NCBI GenBank assembly: GCA_900291925.1 | Contig: UWYS01000007.1 | Coordinates: 186,001 to 250,000 of the forward strand | DNA length: 64,000 nt | DNA from: Thecaphora thlaspeos | Taxonomy: Eukaryota > Basidiomycota > Ustilaginomycetes > Urocystidales > Glomosporiaceae | Direction of reading: 5' to 3' | Shown here: one piece after another, positions 1-12,400 of the stretch | How positions within the stretch are numbered: the first letter of the stretch is position 1 | Layout: each line of letters begins with the position of its first letter | Notes under the pieces: model-generated | Databases searched by the model: none | What the model saw: the letters and a program-made list of their open reading frames with translations, nothing else | What the model was told of the DNA's origin: nothing | Program-made: the position numbers and the translations under genes

Positions 1-728
1 GAGATGGAGATGTCGACCTTGACGTCGAAGCTGAATGCGCCGTTTGTGTAGGTGACGGCCTGCGATGCTACGCCGACTCCGCTGATGGCGACGTTGGGTG
101 GGCGCACAAACTGTCGCAGGGCAGAGGGGGTGAGGGAGGAGAGAGGATGGAAGGGCGCTTGATCAGTGAGTCGACACGGGATCGAGGAGACTTGCCACAC
201 AGGGCAAGGGCGTGGAGCGGTGCTTACCATGACAATGAGACAGACGATGGAGAGGATAAAGATGAGTGCGACGATGAGGATGCAGAAGAGGACGCGAAAG
301 ATCTTTGCGGGGATGCTCCTCTGCTGGAAGGACCTCTTGTCGTCCCTCGTCCAGATGCTGTTCCCCCTGGCGCCAGAGTAAGGGTCGCCCTTTTCGGCGG
401 CCATGTTGCTGTTGATGTAGGCTGGGCCCGTTTGTAGGGCGATGGGGTAGGGCTGTGCCGAGGGAACGGGAGGGTAGCGACCGTCGAGAGAGTCGTCGCG
501 GTCGGAACTGTGGTCGTCTGGTTCGGCGGCGGCGGCGGCGGCGGCGGCGAGACGGGTAGAGGGTCGGCGATGGATCAAATCTAGGCTGGCCGAGTCGGAG
601 TAGGAATGGTAGTGGTGTGATGGCGAGTCGGGGCGGTCTTCTGAGTGGTGAGGATGGTAGGGTTGGGAGTGTTGGTGGTGTCCGCTAGAGGATTGGACGG
701 AGGAGTTGCCGGCAAAGGGGTAGGACAT
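1..728 (-). CDS. LEA-2-like single-pass membrane protein (3' end off the window)
   Basis: Exon 1 is 728..228 and exon 2 begins at 110 and runs off the left edge; the intron 227..111 has GTAAGC and CAG boundaries in phase 0. Exon 1 (167 aa) starts at MSYPFAGNSS, is rich in His/Ser/Pro, carries a short poly-Ala run (GCC repeats), and ends with a basic stretch followed by a hydrophobic helix (IFRVLFCILIVALIFILSIV). Exon 2 opens with FVRPPNVAISGVGV and then a beta-strand pattern (GAFSFDVKVDIS). A cytosolic tail, one membrane span and an external sandwich of this kind is typical of fungal LEA-14/LEA-2-like plasma-membrane proteins. Family assignment is from pattern only, because most of the domain lies outside the window. 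Biochemical role unknown. Confidence 0.65.
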   Translation of the reverse strand, partial: MSYPFAGNSSVQSSSGHHQHSQPYHPHHSEDRPDSPSHHYHSYSDSASLDLIHRRPSTRLAAAAAAAAEPDDHSSDRDDSLDGRYPPVPSAQPYPIALQTGPAYINSNMAAEKGDPYSGARGNSIWTRDDKRSFQQRSIPAKIFRVLFCILIVALIFILSIVCLIVMVSTAPRPCPVWQVSSIPCRLTDQAPFHPLSSLTPSALRQFVRPPNVAISGVGVASQAVTYTNGAFSFDVKVDISI

Positions 729-1971
729 GGCGGACGGACGGTTTGGCGGAGCGAGGGGAGCGGCAACAAGAGAAAGAGGTCGAGAGGCAGTAAGCAGCGA
801 GAGCTGAGCGGATCGGCGCGCGGTGTGCGATGTGCGGCGTGGAGGCGAGAGGACGTGAGCCAACGGACGGTCAACAGATAGGGTAGAGGCAGATGCCAGA
901 GCGAGGCGAGGCGCTGCCCAAGGTGGACAAGGCGAGCAGAGCAGCTCCTGGCGAGCCAAACGACGGAATTTCTTTGCGGTACAGCGTCGATGCTCACAGC
1001 CAGCTGGCCGAGGTGACATCACTAAGACTAACACTAACTTACGCCGAGCGCGCACACGCATGGCGGATGAGCCGATGCCCAAAAAACGGTGCAGCGCCGA
1101 CACAGAGGAGCAGCCAGGCAGCGGCACAGCCCCGTCCTTACGTAGCTCCCGTAGGACCCTGAAGCTTGCGTCAACGGCACCCCAACAAACGGCAAAATGC
1201 AAAACAAGGCGGCGCTTCCGCCTCTTGCTGTCCGTCGCTGTGATCATGCTGACGGCCAACAGAGAGAGAGCGTACTGTAGCGTGCAAGACAAGGAGCGAG
1301 AGAGTTGAGTGTGACAGAGGACGTGGCTGTGGCAGCAGCTGCTTGCGCCGTGCCAAGCTGCACTGCATTGCACCGCCTTTCCAGCAATAGTTGGGCCCTT
1401 TTCCCCACCTTGCGAGACTAATCACTTGGGCCCTCTTCTCTCTTGGTCGCCGATGACGCTCAAGGTCGCCGCAACCACAGCACCATCGAGCTTCCATCGC
1501 CCTCTTCCCCCCTCCTCTCTGCACCACCTCCCAGACGACACCGCTTCTTATGCATCCTGACAGGCTTCGCGATAGACGATATCGAATCTCTTAGACCTCA
1601 CACTTCCCCCCAGGTGTGGGGTGTGGGGTAGGGTCGAGCGTTGTCGCATGAATATAAAAGTCATTTTGCCCCTCTTACCGCCAGCCCGTGTCCAGTCTGC
1701 TGCTGCAACGCGCCCGATTTCATCCTCCGACACCCCGATCTAGCCGTTGCTCGCTCGGTAGCCATCTCAACACACGCTAGTCCTCCCTCGCTCCATGCCT
1801 TCAATTGTTGCAGTCACGACGACAGCGATGCATCGATTCCAACGAGTGCAACAACAGACTACTCTCGTGAGATGACCATCGTTGCTGCCACCTGTTCAAA
1901 GCTACACGCTACTTCTTGTTCTTGTTCTTGTTCTTGTTCTGCTTCTTGTTACCGCCTCCGTTCGCTTTTCC
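729..1971. other. Intergenic: upstream of the LEA-like gene and downstream of VPS54
   Basis: No convincing gene. The left part should hold the promoter and 5' leader of the minus-strand LEA-like gene and the right part the VPS54 3' UTR. A plus-strand TATAAAAG lies near 1654, but no ATG-started ORF with coding character follows it. A TTCTTG hexamer repeat lies at about 1912..1940. Confidence 0.6.
1912..1940. repeat. TTCTTG hexanucleotide microsatellite
   Basis: About four to five copies of TTCTTG just downstream of the VPS54 stop codon, on the plus strand. Confidence 0.8.
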
Positions 1972-4900
1972 TCAGCCAGCCGCCGCCGTAGCTTTGTCAC
2001 CTTCCTTCTCGTTTTCGTCGCCATCGCCACGGACGCTCTCTTTGACCTCTGGCGTCGCCGTGCCCGATATCATGGGAGAGGACGCGTCAATGGCCTCCTC
2101 GGCTGCAGTCGGCGTGGCGACATCGGCATTCGAATCATCTTCCACCGTTGCTGTGTCCTGCTTCGAGGCCACTTGTTCCGCCTCTGCCTCTGCTACCTTG
2201 TCCCCAAGGTCGTCGGTCAAAGGAGCTGCAACGTCCGGTCGCAGCGCGTCCTCTTTCACAGCGCCGCTCTCGCTTGGCAGGTCAGCTGGCGCGGCCGCCA
2301 CTTCGGGCTCGGCCTCGGCCTCTACCTTTTCAGTCGTTACGGCGCCTTTCTCCCCGGCCATCTCGGCCTCGTCGTCTGGCAGCACGTCGCTTGCACTCGC
2401 TCCCGCGACGGCAGTTGGCGACTTTTCTACCGCCTGCTCTTCCAACACCTCCTCTCCGTCTCCAACGCTGGACGACGAGACGACAGCATCGCCACTGGCT
2501 GCGGTTGCTGACGCCTCGACGATGGACGAGGTCTCTTTTACCATTTGCGCGCCTTCGACGTCCGATGACGCTTGTGGCGCTTCCGCAGTAGCCTCAGCGT
2601 GGTTTGCGTCCGAGGCCAGGACGGCAGGATCCGTAGTTGTCTGCTCCTTGTGTTCGGTTTCAACTGTAGTAGCCGAGGCAGCAGCGGCCGCCGAGTCTGC
2701 ATGAGATGCCTCCATTGCCTCCTGTTCCAGCGATGGAGCGCCTGCGCGCGGCGGCGTCGATTCGTTGACTGCCTGCCCGTTGGAAATCTCTGCCTTAGTC
2801 TCTAAAGCTTCCGGCGCCGGCTGCCTCGCAGGCTCAGCTGCAACAGATGCAGAGGTCGGTGCGGGTGCGGGCGCTTGTTGAGCCATCATCCTCTTCTTCG
2901 CCGCTTCCGCCAGTCGCTCCTTGAGTGACATCCGACCCGGCTTGGACGGAGTGTTGCTGGTCGAGGCCGGCGTCGACGCTCCGCTCTTGACGGGCGAGGA
3001 GAAACCAGAGGCGATACCGGAGTCAGGCTTGGCAGGCGTCTCCTGCGATGCGGCGACAGACGCTGCTGCCGGTGCCGGCACCAGTTCGGCAGCGCCGTCG
3101 GCGTCACTTCCGGCTGGCTTGTCGTTGTCACCAGGGGCCGGCGTTGCAGTTGACTCCGAATAATGAGAGTTCTCAGCGGCTGGACCAGCTGTGGCGTCGT
3201 GATGCGTCTGATCGGTCGCGCCCTCGGACCCCGGGTTGACCCCGTCGTTCAAGGGGCGCTTCGTCAGCTCTTCCGCCGCCTGTTGTTCTTCGCCTTGCGT
3301 TGATGCCGTGCTGGGCTCAGTGAACGCTTGCGCTCCGTCCTGGTCCGCGCCGACGGCCTCAGCAGCGGCCACCTGCTGTGCCGGCTCCGTTGCCGTGGAA
3401 TTCGACACGTCCGAAGCCTGCTCTGCCGCGAAGGGCTTTGCAGGCGGCGTCGGCGGTGGCACTTCGACTGCGTCTGCGGCATCGTTGCTGGCAGTCTGTT
3501 CCCCCTCGACGTCTTTGTTCGGGACGGGCGGGACCACGATGTCCTGCATGCTAGTTCGAGGTGTGCTCTCATAGGATGACTGCGCCTGCTGAACCGTGTT
3601 TGACGATGCGTTGGAGTCGGCCGAAAAGCGGACCGCGGCCCCTTGCGGTGGCTGCTGCTGTTGCGGCTGCTGGGCTGTTAATGGCTGTTGCTGTTGTGAC
3701 TGCTGCTGCTGCTGCTGCTGCGATTGCTGCTGCGGTTGCTGTTGTGACTGCTGTTGTTGCTGTCGTCGGGTGAAGAGCGATGGTAGCCTCGTCTTGTATG
3801 CGTGTTGCTGGACCGGCTGCGGCTGCGGCTGCTGTTGCTGAGGCTTGCTCGCCACCGCCTCAGCTTCGCCGCCTTTGATGTTCGCCGAAGGCTGCGAAGA
3901 AGCGGGGGCTTGCTTTTGCTCGAGAACCGCAGTGAGGGCCTGCAGGATCGACCCGAGGTGCGACAAGAGGATGCGAGAGGGCAAAAGTCAGCTGTGCTCA
4001 CTCTTCAATCGTTCAACGCGCGGACGGACGGATACCCACCTCTCCCTTCCAGGTGACGTGCTTCAGCGCCGACAGCTTCGCTTCCAGAAGGCCGACGTCC
4101 TCCTCCATCCGGCGGCGAGCGGCGGGCGTCTGGACGTCGATCTTCTCGAGCTCGGCCGCAACGCGGACGTCAATTGCCCGGAGAACCTGGCCGATGACGT
4201 GCTCGACGACGGGAGGCTGGAGGTACTTGGAGAGCACCTTGTGCAGCGTCGCCGTCTCCTTGGCGAGGTCGGCGGCGTACTTGTTGGCCTCGAGAGGGGC
4301 CGCAGCCGCATCGCCCTCCTCGCCTGCAGGCAGCGGCGCGTTCCACTCGATGTTGCCGAGGGCGCGGCAGTGGACGGTGAGACGGTCGCTCATGATGGCG
4401 ACGAGCTTGGCGTGGATCTCGTACTGGTGTTCCTGGAAGTCGCGCCGGAGCTTGTCGAATTCGGTCAGCATCACCGCCTGCTTGGGGCTGAGGTGGCGGC
4501 GGACCGTCTCGCGGATGTAGGGAATCAGCGAGATCATGATTGAGAGCGACTGCGATGCCAGCGCGAGGTGTTTGGCCGTGATGTTCTTGAGACCGGCCGA
4601 ACGCATCGCGCCGGCGCCCAGCACCACCTGGCACGTCCGCGAGTTGAATTGCTTGAGGAACTCGACCACCCGTCCCATCGCCTCGGTTGTCAGCAGCGGC
4701 AGGTTGATGATGACGCGGAGGTAGTCGGCCAGCAGCTTTAGCACGTCGAGGCTAGCCGAGACGACAAAGTAGGAGCGGTCCTCGATCTCGAGCGCCTTGC
4801 CCCTGTCCGAACCGCCAACGGTCTCCGAATTCTCGTGCGCGGGTCCCGCGGCAGCAGCATCGAGCGCCGCCCGACCGGCTGCCTCACCAGTGACGACGAA

Positions 4901-7375
4901 AGCGGCCGGATCCTCGATGGCGCTCTCGACGATCAAGCGCACCTGCCGCTGGACGTCGGCGCCGACATCTGACTGGGCCCACGTCTCCTCCTCGACCGCC
5001 TTGGCGGCCTTTTCGATCCTCTTCCGGTGGAAGTGCGATAGAAAGCCCTTGGCCTGGCTGAGCACCGAGCCGCGCAGCCCGACAATCATCTTCCGGCTGA
5101 CGAGCTCCGACGAGAGGACGTAGGACCAGCATAGCTGGAAGATGGCGAGGAAAGGGGCGAGATCCATCGCCGTGTGCGTGCTGGACCGCACAGAGATGAG
5201 GCGCGCCGTGAGGACGTGGGAGAGCTCTGTGCTTGCGGTCACCACGTCGGCCATCGTCGTAGGCAGCGTAGTCGGAACGCCATCCGGCATGGTGGGCGCG
5301 GCCTCGATATGGCCACTGCTGGCCCCGTCTGTCTCCTCCTCGACCTGTGCGCCACCAGAGTTGCCGCTGCCGCTGCTCGATGCGTGCAATTCGTCAAGAA
5401 TGCGGACTATGAGCTTGGCCTGCGAGTCGATCCCTTTGAGACACCGCAGCAGAGCCTCGAAGAGCCGCCGTCCGAGCGAGAGGAATGCGTGGTGCTCGGC
5501 ATCGCGGAAGCGTATCACCACCTCGGGCGCCCCAACCAGATCATTCTTGGCCGGGTCCTCGGTTTCGAGGTAGGCCGCCAGCTCCGCCCACTGGTTACCG
5601 TCGCCGTCGTCGTCGCCAAGCCGGGTGCACCAGGTCTTCTTGACCGCCTGCAGCGCCGCCTCTCGGTAGGCGGTGGCCAGGCCGTCAATGCCGTTCGTCC
5701 GGACGAGTCCGCCGATCAAAGGTGTGATCCGGGCGCGAAGCTGGTCATCAGACTGCGATAGCGGCTTCACGGCGTTGCCAAAGGGCGATGACGGCGGTTT
5801 GACAGATGGTGGCCGTGGCGTCGACGTCGCAGCTGGAGAGAGCGGATTGCCGATCGAGGCGGCGGTGAGGAGGTGGTGCTCGGAAAAGTAACTGTCCTGT
5901 GTGCTGCCGTTGGCTCCGGCGTCGGAGGTCTGCCGGACCCGTTCCGCCAGGTCCTCGGCGAGAATCGATACGAGGTCGCGCTGCAACGTTCCGGAGAGGC
6001 TAGACTCGAGCTCCTGCAGCTGAGGAAGGATGAAGGAGAGAGACTGCAGCTCGGCGAATCGAAGCCCTGGCCCTGGCCCGGGCCCGTCTACCTTCGAATT
6101 CCCCTCGCCAGCAGCATCGGTGGCGGATAGCACGCTGCGTAGCCCGTCGATGACCTCGAGAGCCTCTTCGGTCTCACCCTGCTGCACCAGCAGGCGGACG
6201 AGATCCCTGCGCTCGACAACCTCCTGGACGCTCTCGATCGCCCTGCGCTTTCTATACAGCTGCCGCCGTCGGTCCTGCTCCTGGACCACCCGGAGACCCA
6301 CCTTGGCCTGATCCTCGTCGATGTGAACGAGCTCTGACTTGAGATGGTCGATCCTCCGTATGCAACTCTCGGCCTCTGCGTTGAGATCCTTGAGGTTTCC
6401 GAGCGCCGCAAAGAACGACGAGGACTGCTGGCCGATTTCGATGACGAGGTGTTGCTCGACGACATCCGAGTAGTAGCTAAGCTTCTCCTGGAGCATCTGA
6501 TTGAGTGCGACGTCATAGCTCGGTGCCGAGGGGCCGTCGTCGCTGCCCGTGGTGGCCTTGTAGCGCTCGGTGACGAGGTCGAAGGTGTAGGGGTTGCCGA
6601 GGTCAAAGTCCTCCGAGAAGAAGACCTGCGGGATAGCGCTGAGCGACGGGAGCCGCTTCTTTGGAGTGAGAGCGGGCTGGGAGCGGAGGTCGGCCGAGAG
6701 GGAAGCGACGCTGCCACGAGCCCGATGGCCGCGCCTCTTTGCAGGACTGCCATTCACCGCCGTGGAATCGTCGCCGTCGTTGTCGGTGGTGGTGGCTGCG
6801 GCTGTGATCTGGAGCTCTCCGTCATCGCCTTCCTCATCGCGCCCTTGGCCGACAGTGGCTTTTCCCTGCCTGCCGAGCCTCTGGTTGCGCATGAAGCGGT
6901 CCCATTCCGGGCGGACCGACGAGAGGTAGCCCTCGAGATCGGCCTTTTTCGCCTTTGGTATCTCGGAGAGGACGTGGGGCGTCGGTGTGAGGGGTGGAAA
7001 GCGCGAGGACTTCGGGTCGATGGGATGCTGGCGCTTCGAGGGGTTGTTGAGAACAGTCGAGATGGCGTTGAAGCCGGTCAGCGCGAGGCTAGGCGAGCTG
7101 GAGCCGGATTCCGTCAGGCTGAGGGAGCTTCCGGCGCCGGCGCCCGCCAGACTGCGTCCTAACCGGGACGAGAGGATGCCGGGGGCAAAGGTGTCGGCGA
7201 AGGATACGGACTGGGAGTCGTAGCCGTCCTCGGAGCCGGTGGTAGTGGGGCTGCCGATCTCGTTGCGGAGTTGCGAGGTGGCGCACGATGGCGTTTCCGG
7301 CCTGTTCTGGGTGGCGCCATGCTGCGACGAGGGCGTGGCGGCGCCACTGGCACTGGCGCTGCCGCTGCCGCTCAT
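1972..7375 (-). CDS. VPS54: Vps54-like GARP tethering complex subunit with long disordered C-terminal extension
   Basis: Exon 1 is 7375..4040 (1112 aa) and exon 2 is 3939..1972 (655 aa); the 100-nt intron 4039..3940 has GTGGGT and TGCAG boundaries in phase 0 and a CTGAC branch-like site. Vps54 is a subunit of the GARP tether for endosome-to-Golgi retrograde vesicles. Exon 1 holds the recognisable family core: FFSEDFDLGNPYTFD and coiled-coil heptads in the N-terminal half, and near the C-terminus the block LKQFNSRTCQVVLGAGAMRS followed by GLKNITAKHLALASQ, which matches the conserved Vps54 C-terminal domain. The start ATG at 7375 follows an in-frame non-ATG stretch. Exon 2 is almost entirely low complexity: poly-Gln (about 3651..3765), then acidic Ala/Glu/Ser-rich sequence with one helical motif, MSLKERLAEAAKKRM. 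Known Vps54 proteins are around 900-1000 aa; this one would be about 1767. The junction is inferred: exon 2 has no ATG before the poly-Gln and only 100 nt separate the frames, which argues against a separate gene. Confidence 0.8.
3651..3765 (-). repeat. CAG/CTG-rich poly-glutamine tract in VPS54 exon 2
   Basis: Dense CTG/TTG triplets on the plus strand encode interrupted poly-Gln on the minus strand. Confidence 0.85.
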
Positions 7376-8074
7376 GGTGACCGATGGAAGCGCCGTGCAC
7401 ACTCACTCGTCAATCGGAACAGCGAGGCAGGTGAGGCGGCCCAGATGGCGGACGGAGGAGCGGGAGCGGAGAGAATAGCTGGCGCGCAGCTGGAGTCGTT
7501 TTGAGCAGGGTGGCCGCTGATCATACAGGGTGGCGTGAGGGAGAAGGGTCGTCTCTCGCGACAGAGACAGAGAGGCTGATGGCCGGAAGGGGGAGGGGAG
7601 CGTAGAGGAGATCGTGGTCTGCTGGCTGGGTGGGTTTGGGGACGGAAGGTGCGCTGCAGAAGGGCGGGCAAAGGGTCTGTCTGTCTCGGTGTTGCCTCTT
7701 GACGCCGGCGTCCGTGCGGCTGCTCATCGCTTGGCTCGCCCGCCCGCATAACTACATAACTACATCGGCACGTCAGCCAGGCTTGCCCGATCTCGTCATC
7801 TGCCAGTCACCGATTGGATCGGGCCCGACGCAGCCGGAGCCCAGGGCGGTGGAAGGCCGTGTTCCGAGTCTATCGGCTTGGGCGGGGATGGCTGGTGCTC
7901 AAAAAGGAGCTTTCTTCCACCTTCTCTCCGCTCGTGTCTCCTTCCGCCCACTCACACGACACCCGCTCCTCCCATCCTGTCCCTCCTCCACCCCGCGTCC
8001 TCGTCCTCCTCACCACCATTCCCCACCACCCACCATCCACCATCATCAACCCTTTCCCACCGACCACACACAGC
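7376..8074. promoter_or_regulatory. Divergent intergenic region between VPS54 and the CHORD gene
   Basis: About 700 nt separate the two divergent start codons. The part next to the CHORD gene is strongly pyrimidine-rich (CT/CA tracts about 7960..8070), as often seen in fungal promoters. No clear TATA box or other gene. Confidence 0.5.
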
Positions 8075-9360
8075 ATGGTCATCTGCACTCGCCGCGGCTG
8101 CGGCGTCGACTTCGACGCCTCCTCTTCCACCTCGATCTCGACTGATCCGTGCGTTCACCACCCGGGCGCCCCCGTCTTCCACGAGGGCCTCAAGTCGTGG
8201 TCCTGCTGCAAAGACACCAACAAGCCCGTACTCGAGTTCGACCAGTTCATCGCCATCTCAGGCTGCGCGACCGCACAGGGACACTCGGTCGAAAAGCAGA
8301 ACGCTCCCACCATCAAGAGCGGCAAGGTCGTCGATCCTTCTTCTGTCTCTGCAGACGACGCCCAGGCCTCGGCAGCAGCGCCGGTAGCGTCTTCGTCCAG
8401 CCTCACTCAACCTCTCAGTGGTGGTGCGCTGATGGTGGCTGCTAACGCCCAACAGAAGAAGGCGGAAAAGGTTTGGACCGAAGAGAAGGACGCAGAGGAC
8501 AAGAGCCACGTCGAGCTGGCAGAAGGGTCAAAGTGCAAGAGGTCCGGATGCGCGTTCCAACATCAGGGCGGAGTCAGGGAGAGGAGCAAGGAGGGGTGCA
8601 GCTACCACAAGGGATCCCCCATCTTCCACGAAGGCAGCAAGGTGCGTTGACCAATCCTTCACAGCCTGGGTCGTCCCGGGGTGCCGTGTGACACCCCATC
8701 TCCTGCGCCCCGTATACTCATCCTCCCCCCCTCTTCTTTCCCCTCGTCATCAACGACATAGGGCTGGTCATGCTGCAAACGCCGCGTGCTCGACTTCAAC
8801 GACTTCCTCGCCATCAAACCCTGCACCACGTCTGAATCGGGCCACCTCTTTTTTGGCGCGCCGAAGGACGACTTGGCCGGGGAGCCAGCGGGGGAAGAGA
8901 TGATCCACTGCAGGATGGACCACTACGAGACGCCCAACGACATCCGACTCACCGTCTACGCCAAGGCGGTCGAGACGGAAAAGAGCAGCATCAAGTTTGA
9001 CGCAGACGCCGTGAGTAAGACCTTGCTTCCTCTTGTTCTCTTCTTCTGCTATCAAACATCATGAGACCTGACCACCCTTCTTGCAACGCCATTGCATCTC
9101 GCCTTTTTTCGCATGCACAGGTCCACTTCTCTCTCCTCCTTCCGCCCGCTTCTGCTTCGAGCGGTCGAACGCGCAAGTTCCTCCGCACTCTCTCGCCCTT
9201 TGCACCCATAGACGCAGAGGCCTCGAGCTTCAACATCACAAAGTTCAAGGTCGACCTCATCCTCGTCAAGGCTGTCAAAGGTCAGAGCTGGCCCGCCCTC
9301 GAGCGAAGCGATAAGGTTGTCGGGTACGGTCTCACTTTCGGACGGGACAAGGACAAGTAG
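8075..9360 (+). CDS. CHORD and CS domain protein (CHORDC1/RAR1-type HSP90 co-chaperone)
   Basis: Three exons, 8075..8641, 8762..9010 and 9121..9360, give 351 aa; introns 8642..8761 (GTGCGT/ATAG) and 9011..9120 (GTGAGT/ACAG) are both in phase 0. Two CHORD zinc modules are visible: residues about 4-65 with CTRRGCG, HHPGAPVFHEGLKSWSCC and GC.....H, and about 155-220 with CKRSGCAFQHQGG, CSYHKGSPIFHEGSKGWSCC and KPCTTSESGH. Intron 1 falls exactly between HEGSK and GWSCC. The C-terminal part is a CS (p23-like) domain, with FKVDLILVKAVKGQSWPALE near the end. Family members bind HSP90 and act with SGT1 in folding or resistance signalling; the role here is inferred. Its stop lies 132 nt from the convergent CTF18 stop. 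Confidence 0.93.
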
Positions 9361-9492
9361 ACTTCGGTTGGAGAACTGTGATGTAGTACGGATGCTGATG
9401 CGGTGCGAAGGAAAGAGAGGTGATGAAGACGAAGTACAGATGAGATAGAGCGTGGGAGAGAGATAAAGAGAGAGATACAACATGCGGCTCGT

Positions 9493-12400
9493 CTACAAGA
9501 GAGCGGACATCTTGACCGGTCTCCTGACGGCATTCGAGAACCCTTCGTGGTACCGATAAAACACCTTTAGACCTCCCTCTCTCTTGGTCTTCGCATCGTC
9601 GTGTCTGGCCTTCTTGTTCCCACTCTGATCCGCCGCCTCGCCTGTCGAGGGACGTTTGTGCATCCCTTCTGGTATCTCTACCATCTTGGCAGCAACCGGG
9701 ACCGACTTGGGGACGATGATCCTGCCGAAGAAGTCCTTTGCCACCTTGCCTTTGGCGACGTCGTTGGCGAGGTGGGCCTTCTGTCCGCCGTTTCGGTAGA
9801 CTGACATGGCCTTATCCGCCGTCGTCTCGGGTCCTTCCGTTCCGACGTCACCGTCGGTCTTCGAAGCGGTAGCTAAAGCCCTTCGCGTCTTTTCCTTTTC
9901 CATCTCCCTCGCCACAATCGCCCTGACCGCCAACCTAGTCTTGCCCCTACCTGTCATCGACGAGTCGTTGGCCTTACCCTCGAACAGGTTAAAGACCTCC
10001 AGCGGTGGATTCATCTTCCACACCAAGCTAGTCGTATCGCTCTCGGAGCTATCCTGGACCAGCGACAGGTTGAGGCCGAGCATGACGTCTACCAGCCTCG
10101 CCAGCGTCGCCCTCTCGGCGGTCGAGGTGATGGCATTGTTGATCGGTTTCAGTTCTGGCGCGACGATGCGCGCCAACGTCGGGCCAAGCTCGAGGTGGAT
10201 CGTCTGTCGGTTGAACTGCGTCCTCAGCCCCGGTGGCAGACCATCGTGCAGCGTCGTCGCAATCTCGAGGTAGGCCGTCGTCTTGAGGTACATCTCGTAG
10301 TCCGTCCTCGGATACTCTGGCAGCGCGTTGCCCACGCTGGCAAACAGAAGGTGCCACGGTACAAAACTCCACGGCATGTAGGCCAGCAGCTCGAACGAAG
10401 AGTTCGACCACGCCTTGGAGCTGATCGCCTGGCCAAAGTCGAGCCATTCGTGCGCGACGCGGTACCGGTTCCACCCGTCGTCCGAGGCGCGCAGGTGCGG
10501 ATAGTGTTCGAAGCAGCCCTGCGCCAGCTTGTCGTACTCGTTGCACGACGAGATCTCGTGCAGCAGCCGGTCGACCATCACCGCGTCGCCCTTCCTCGCC
10601 TGTCCGAGGCCGACGCCCATGCTGGCGCTGCGCCGCGTGACGTTCTGGTTGTTCCATGGCGCGGCCTTATCGCTCCCGCCGCCGGCTTCGATGTGGCCGG
10701 ACTGGTGGCCCTTTGTGCTTGACTTGATCTTCTCCTTTGGATTTTGCGTCCGGAAGAGCATCTCCCACACGCCGTGGACTGTGGTGCCGGTATCCTTGAT
10801 CCCCACTGCCGCGTTCCGCACTGCCGCCTCGGTAAGATAGAGGTTCTTCGTCTTGGCGAACTCGAGCGCATTGATGCACGCACGGACATCGCCGCCCGTC
10901 AACTCGCACAGCAGCGACAGCCCGCGTGTATCGGCCTCGACCCCCTCAATCTCGCAAATTTCGCGGAGGCGCTTGACGACGATGCTGGTCGGCGCCTTGT
11001 TGAAGCGGATCAGCTTGGCGAGCGGTCGAAGAGGCCGGAGGGCGGGCGCATAGAGGTCGTTGCAGACGCAGATAATGGGACGGAGGAGCGGCTTGTGGCC
11101 CTTCTTTTTGCCCTTGCCGCCGTGCGCCTTGCGTCGGAAGCTGCTGCCGTCGCCGTCGCCTCGTGTCGCGGGACCCTTGCCGTTTTCGATCAGCCTGACG
11201 AGCGCACGCACGAAGCCGGCGCCTTCGCCGGCGTTGGCGGACGAGCCGGCACCGCCGCCCTGGGCGCCGTCGATCTCGTCGATGACGACCAGCGTGGGAC
11301 GCGGATCCTTGAGGCTGCCACTCTCGAGCGCCATACGGATCAGATCCTCGACTGCGCCCGCCGTCCGGGCGTCGCTGGCGTTGAGCTCGAAGACGTTGTA
11401 GCCGGCGTGCTGGGCGATGACGTGGGCGAGCGTCGTCTTACCCAGACCCGGTGGGCCCGAGACCATCAGCACGCGTTCGCTGGGTCGACCATAGGGGTCC
11501 TTCCAGGGCGGTCGTCCGCCGTCCGCGCCAAAACCTCCTCCGCCGGGCAGACCAGCCCCCATTGCGCCGGCTGCGTTCGGCGCCGAAGTCGAGCGTCCGG
11601 CGCCAGCTCCCGCCGCAGGACCCGCTTCCGACGATGCACCGCCACCGTTGAAGCTGTTGCTGGCGGCCCACTTGTTCTTGAGGTACTGGCGGTGACGTTG
11701 CTTGCGCAGGTTCTTTCGCTTGAACACGCACTCGTCCCACTCCTTGAGCCAGCCCAGCAAATCGCGATGCACTCTCTCGTCGCCCAGCAGCTCGGTAAAC
11801 CTCTTGGGCCGGTACCGATCAACCCACATCTGGCCGCTTTTCCTATCCTTGCGGCCACTGCCGCTCTTTGTGGGCGATTCGTTCTTCCCCGCACCCTCGG
11901 TGGCGACGAGGGCAGCGAAGGCAGCTGCGTCTGCGGCCTCCTGGCGTTCGACGACCTCGAGCGCCTTTGTGGCCTCGATGAGGTTGCGAAGCTGATAGAT
12001 GGGCCGCGAGATGAGGTTCTCGACGCGCGTGTCGGCGTAGATGGCCGATGGCTTCCACGCTTTGAGGCGCTTCTGACGCTCGAAGCGGAGCTCCTTGCCG
12101 TCGAATGAGGTGGCGTAGGCGAAACCGGCAGGAATGTACTTAGGTATCCCGGTCGTGGTGACGTTGCAGGAAGGATTGCGTGCGGTGGTCGAGGAGGTAG
12201 CAGTGCGGGAGGAGGAGGAATGGTCTTCGACGTCGATGCTACTGCTGCTGCCGATGGCGTTGCTTCCGCTAGGGCCCGCTTGAGCGCAGGAGGGAAGGTC
12301 AAGCTGGGCTGCTGCTCCGCTCTCGAGGTCCATCTCGGCTTGGACGCGCTCGAGAGCGGAGAGGGCGGCTGGCTTGTGCGTCTCGCTCGCTGTGGTGGTC

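Noticed and set aside
1882..2704. Plus-strand ORFs with a signal-peptide-like Leu/Val/Phe-rich start downstream of a TATAAAAG
   Set aside because: They begin at TTG rather than ATG, the hydrophobic run is a translated TTCTTG repeat, and the rest is antisense to the VPS54 tail.
1972..3984. The poly-Gln/acidic frame as an independent gene
   Set aside because: No ATG before the poly-Gln tract and only 100 nt after the VPS54 frame; splicing to VPS54 is the simpler reading, though not proven.
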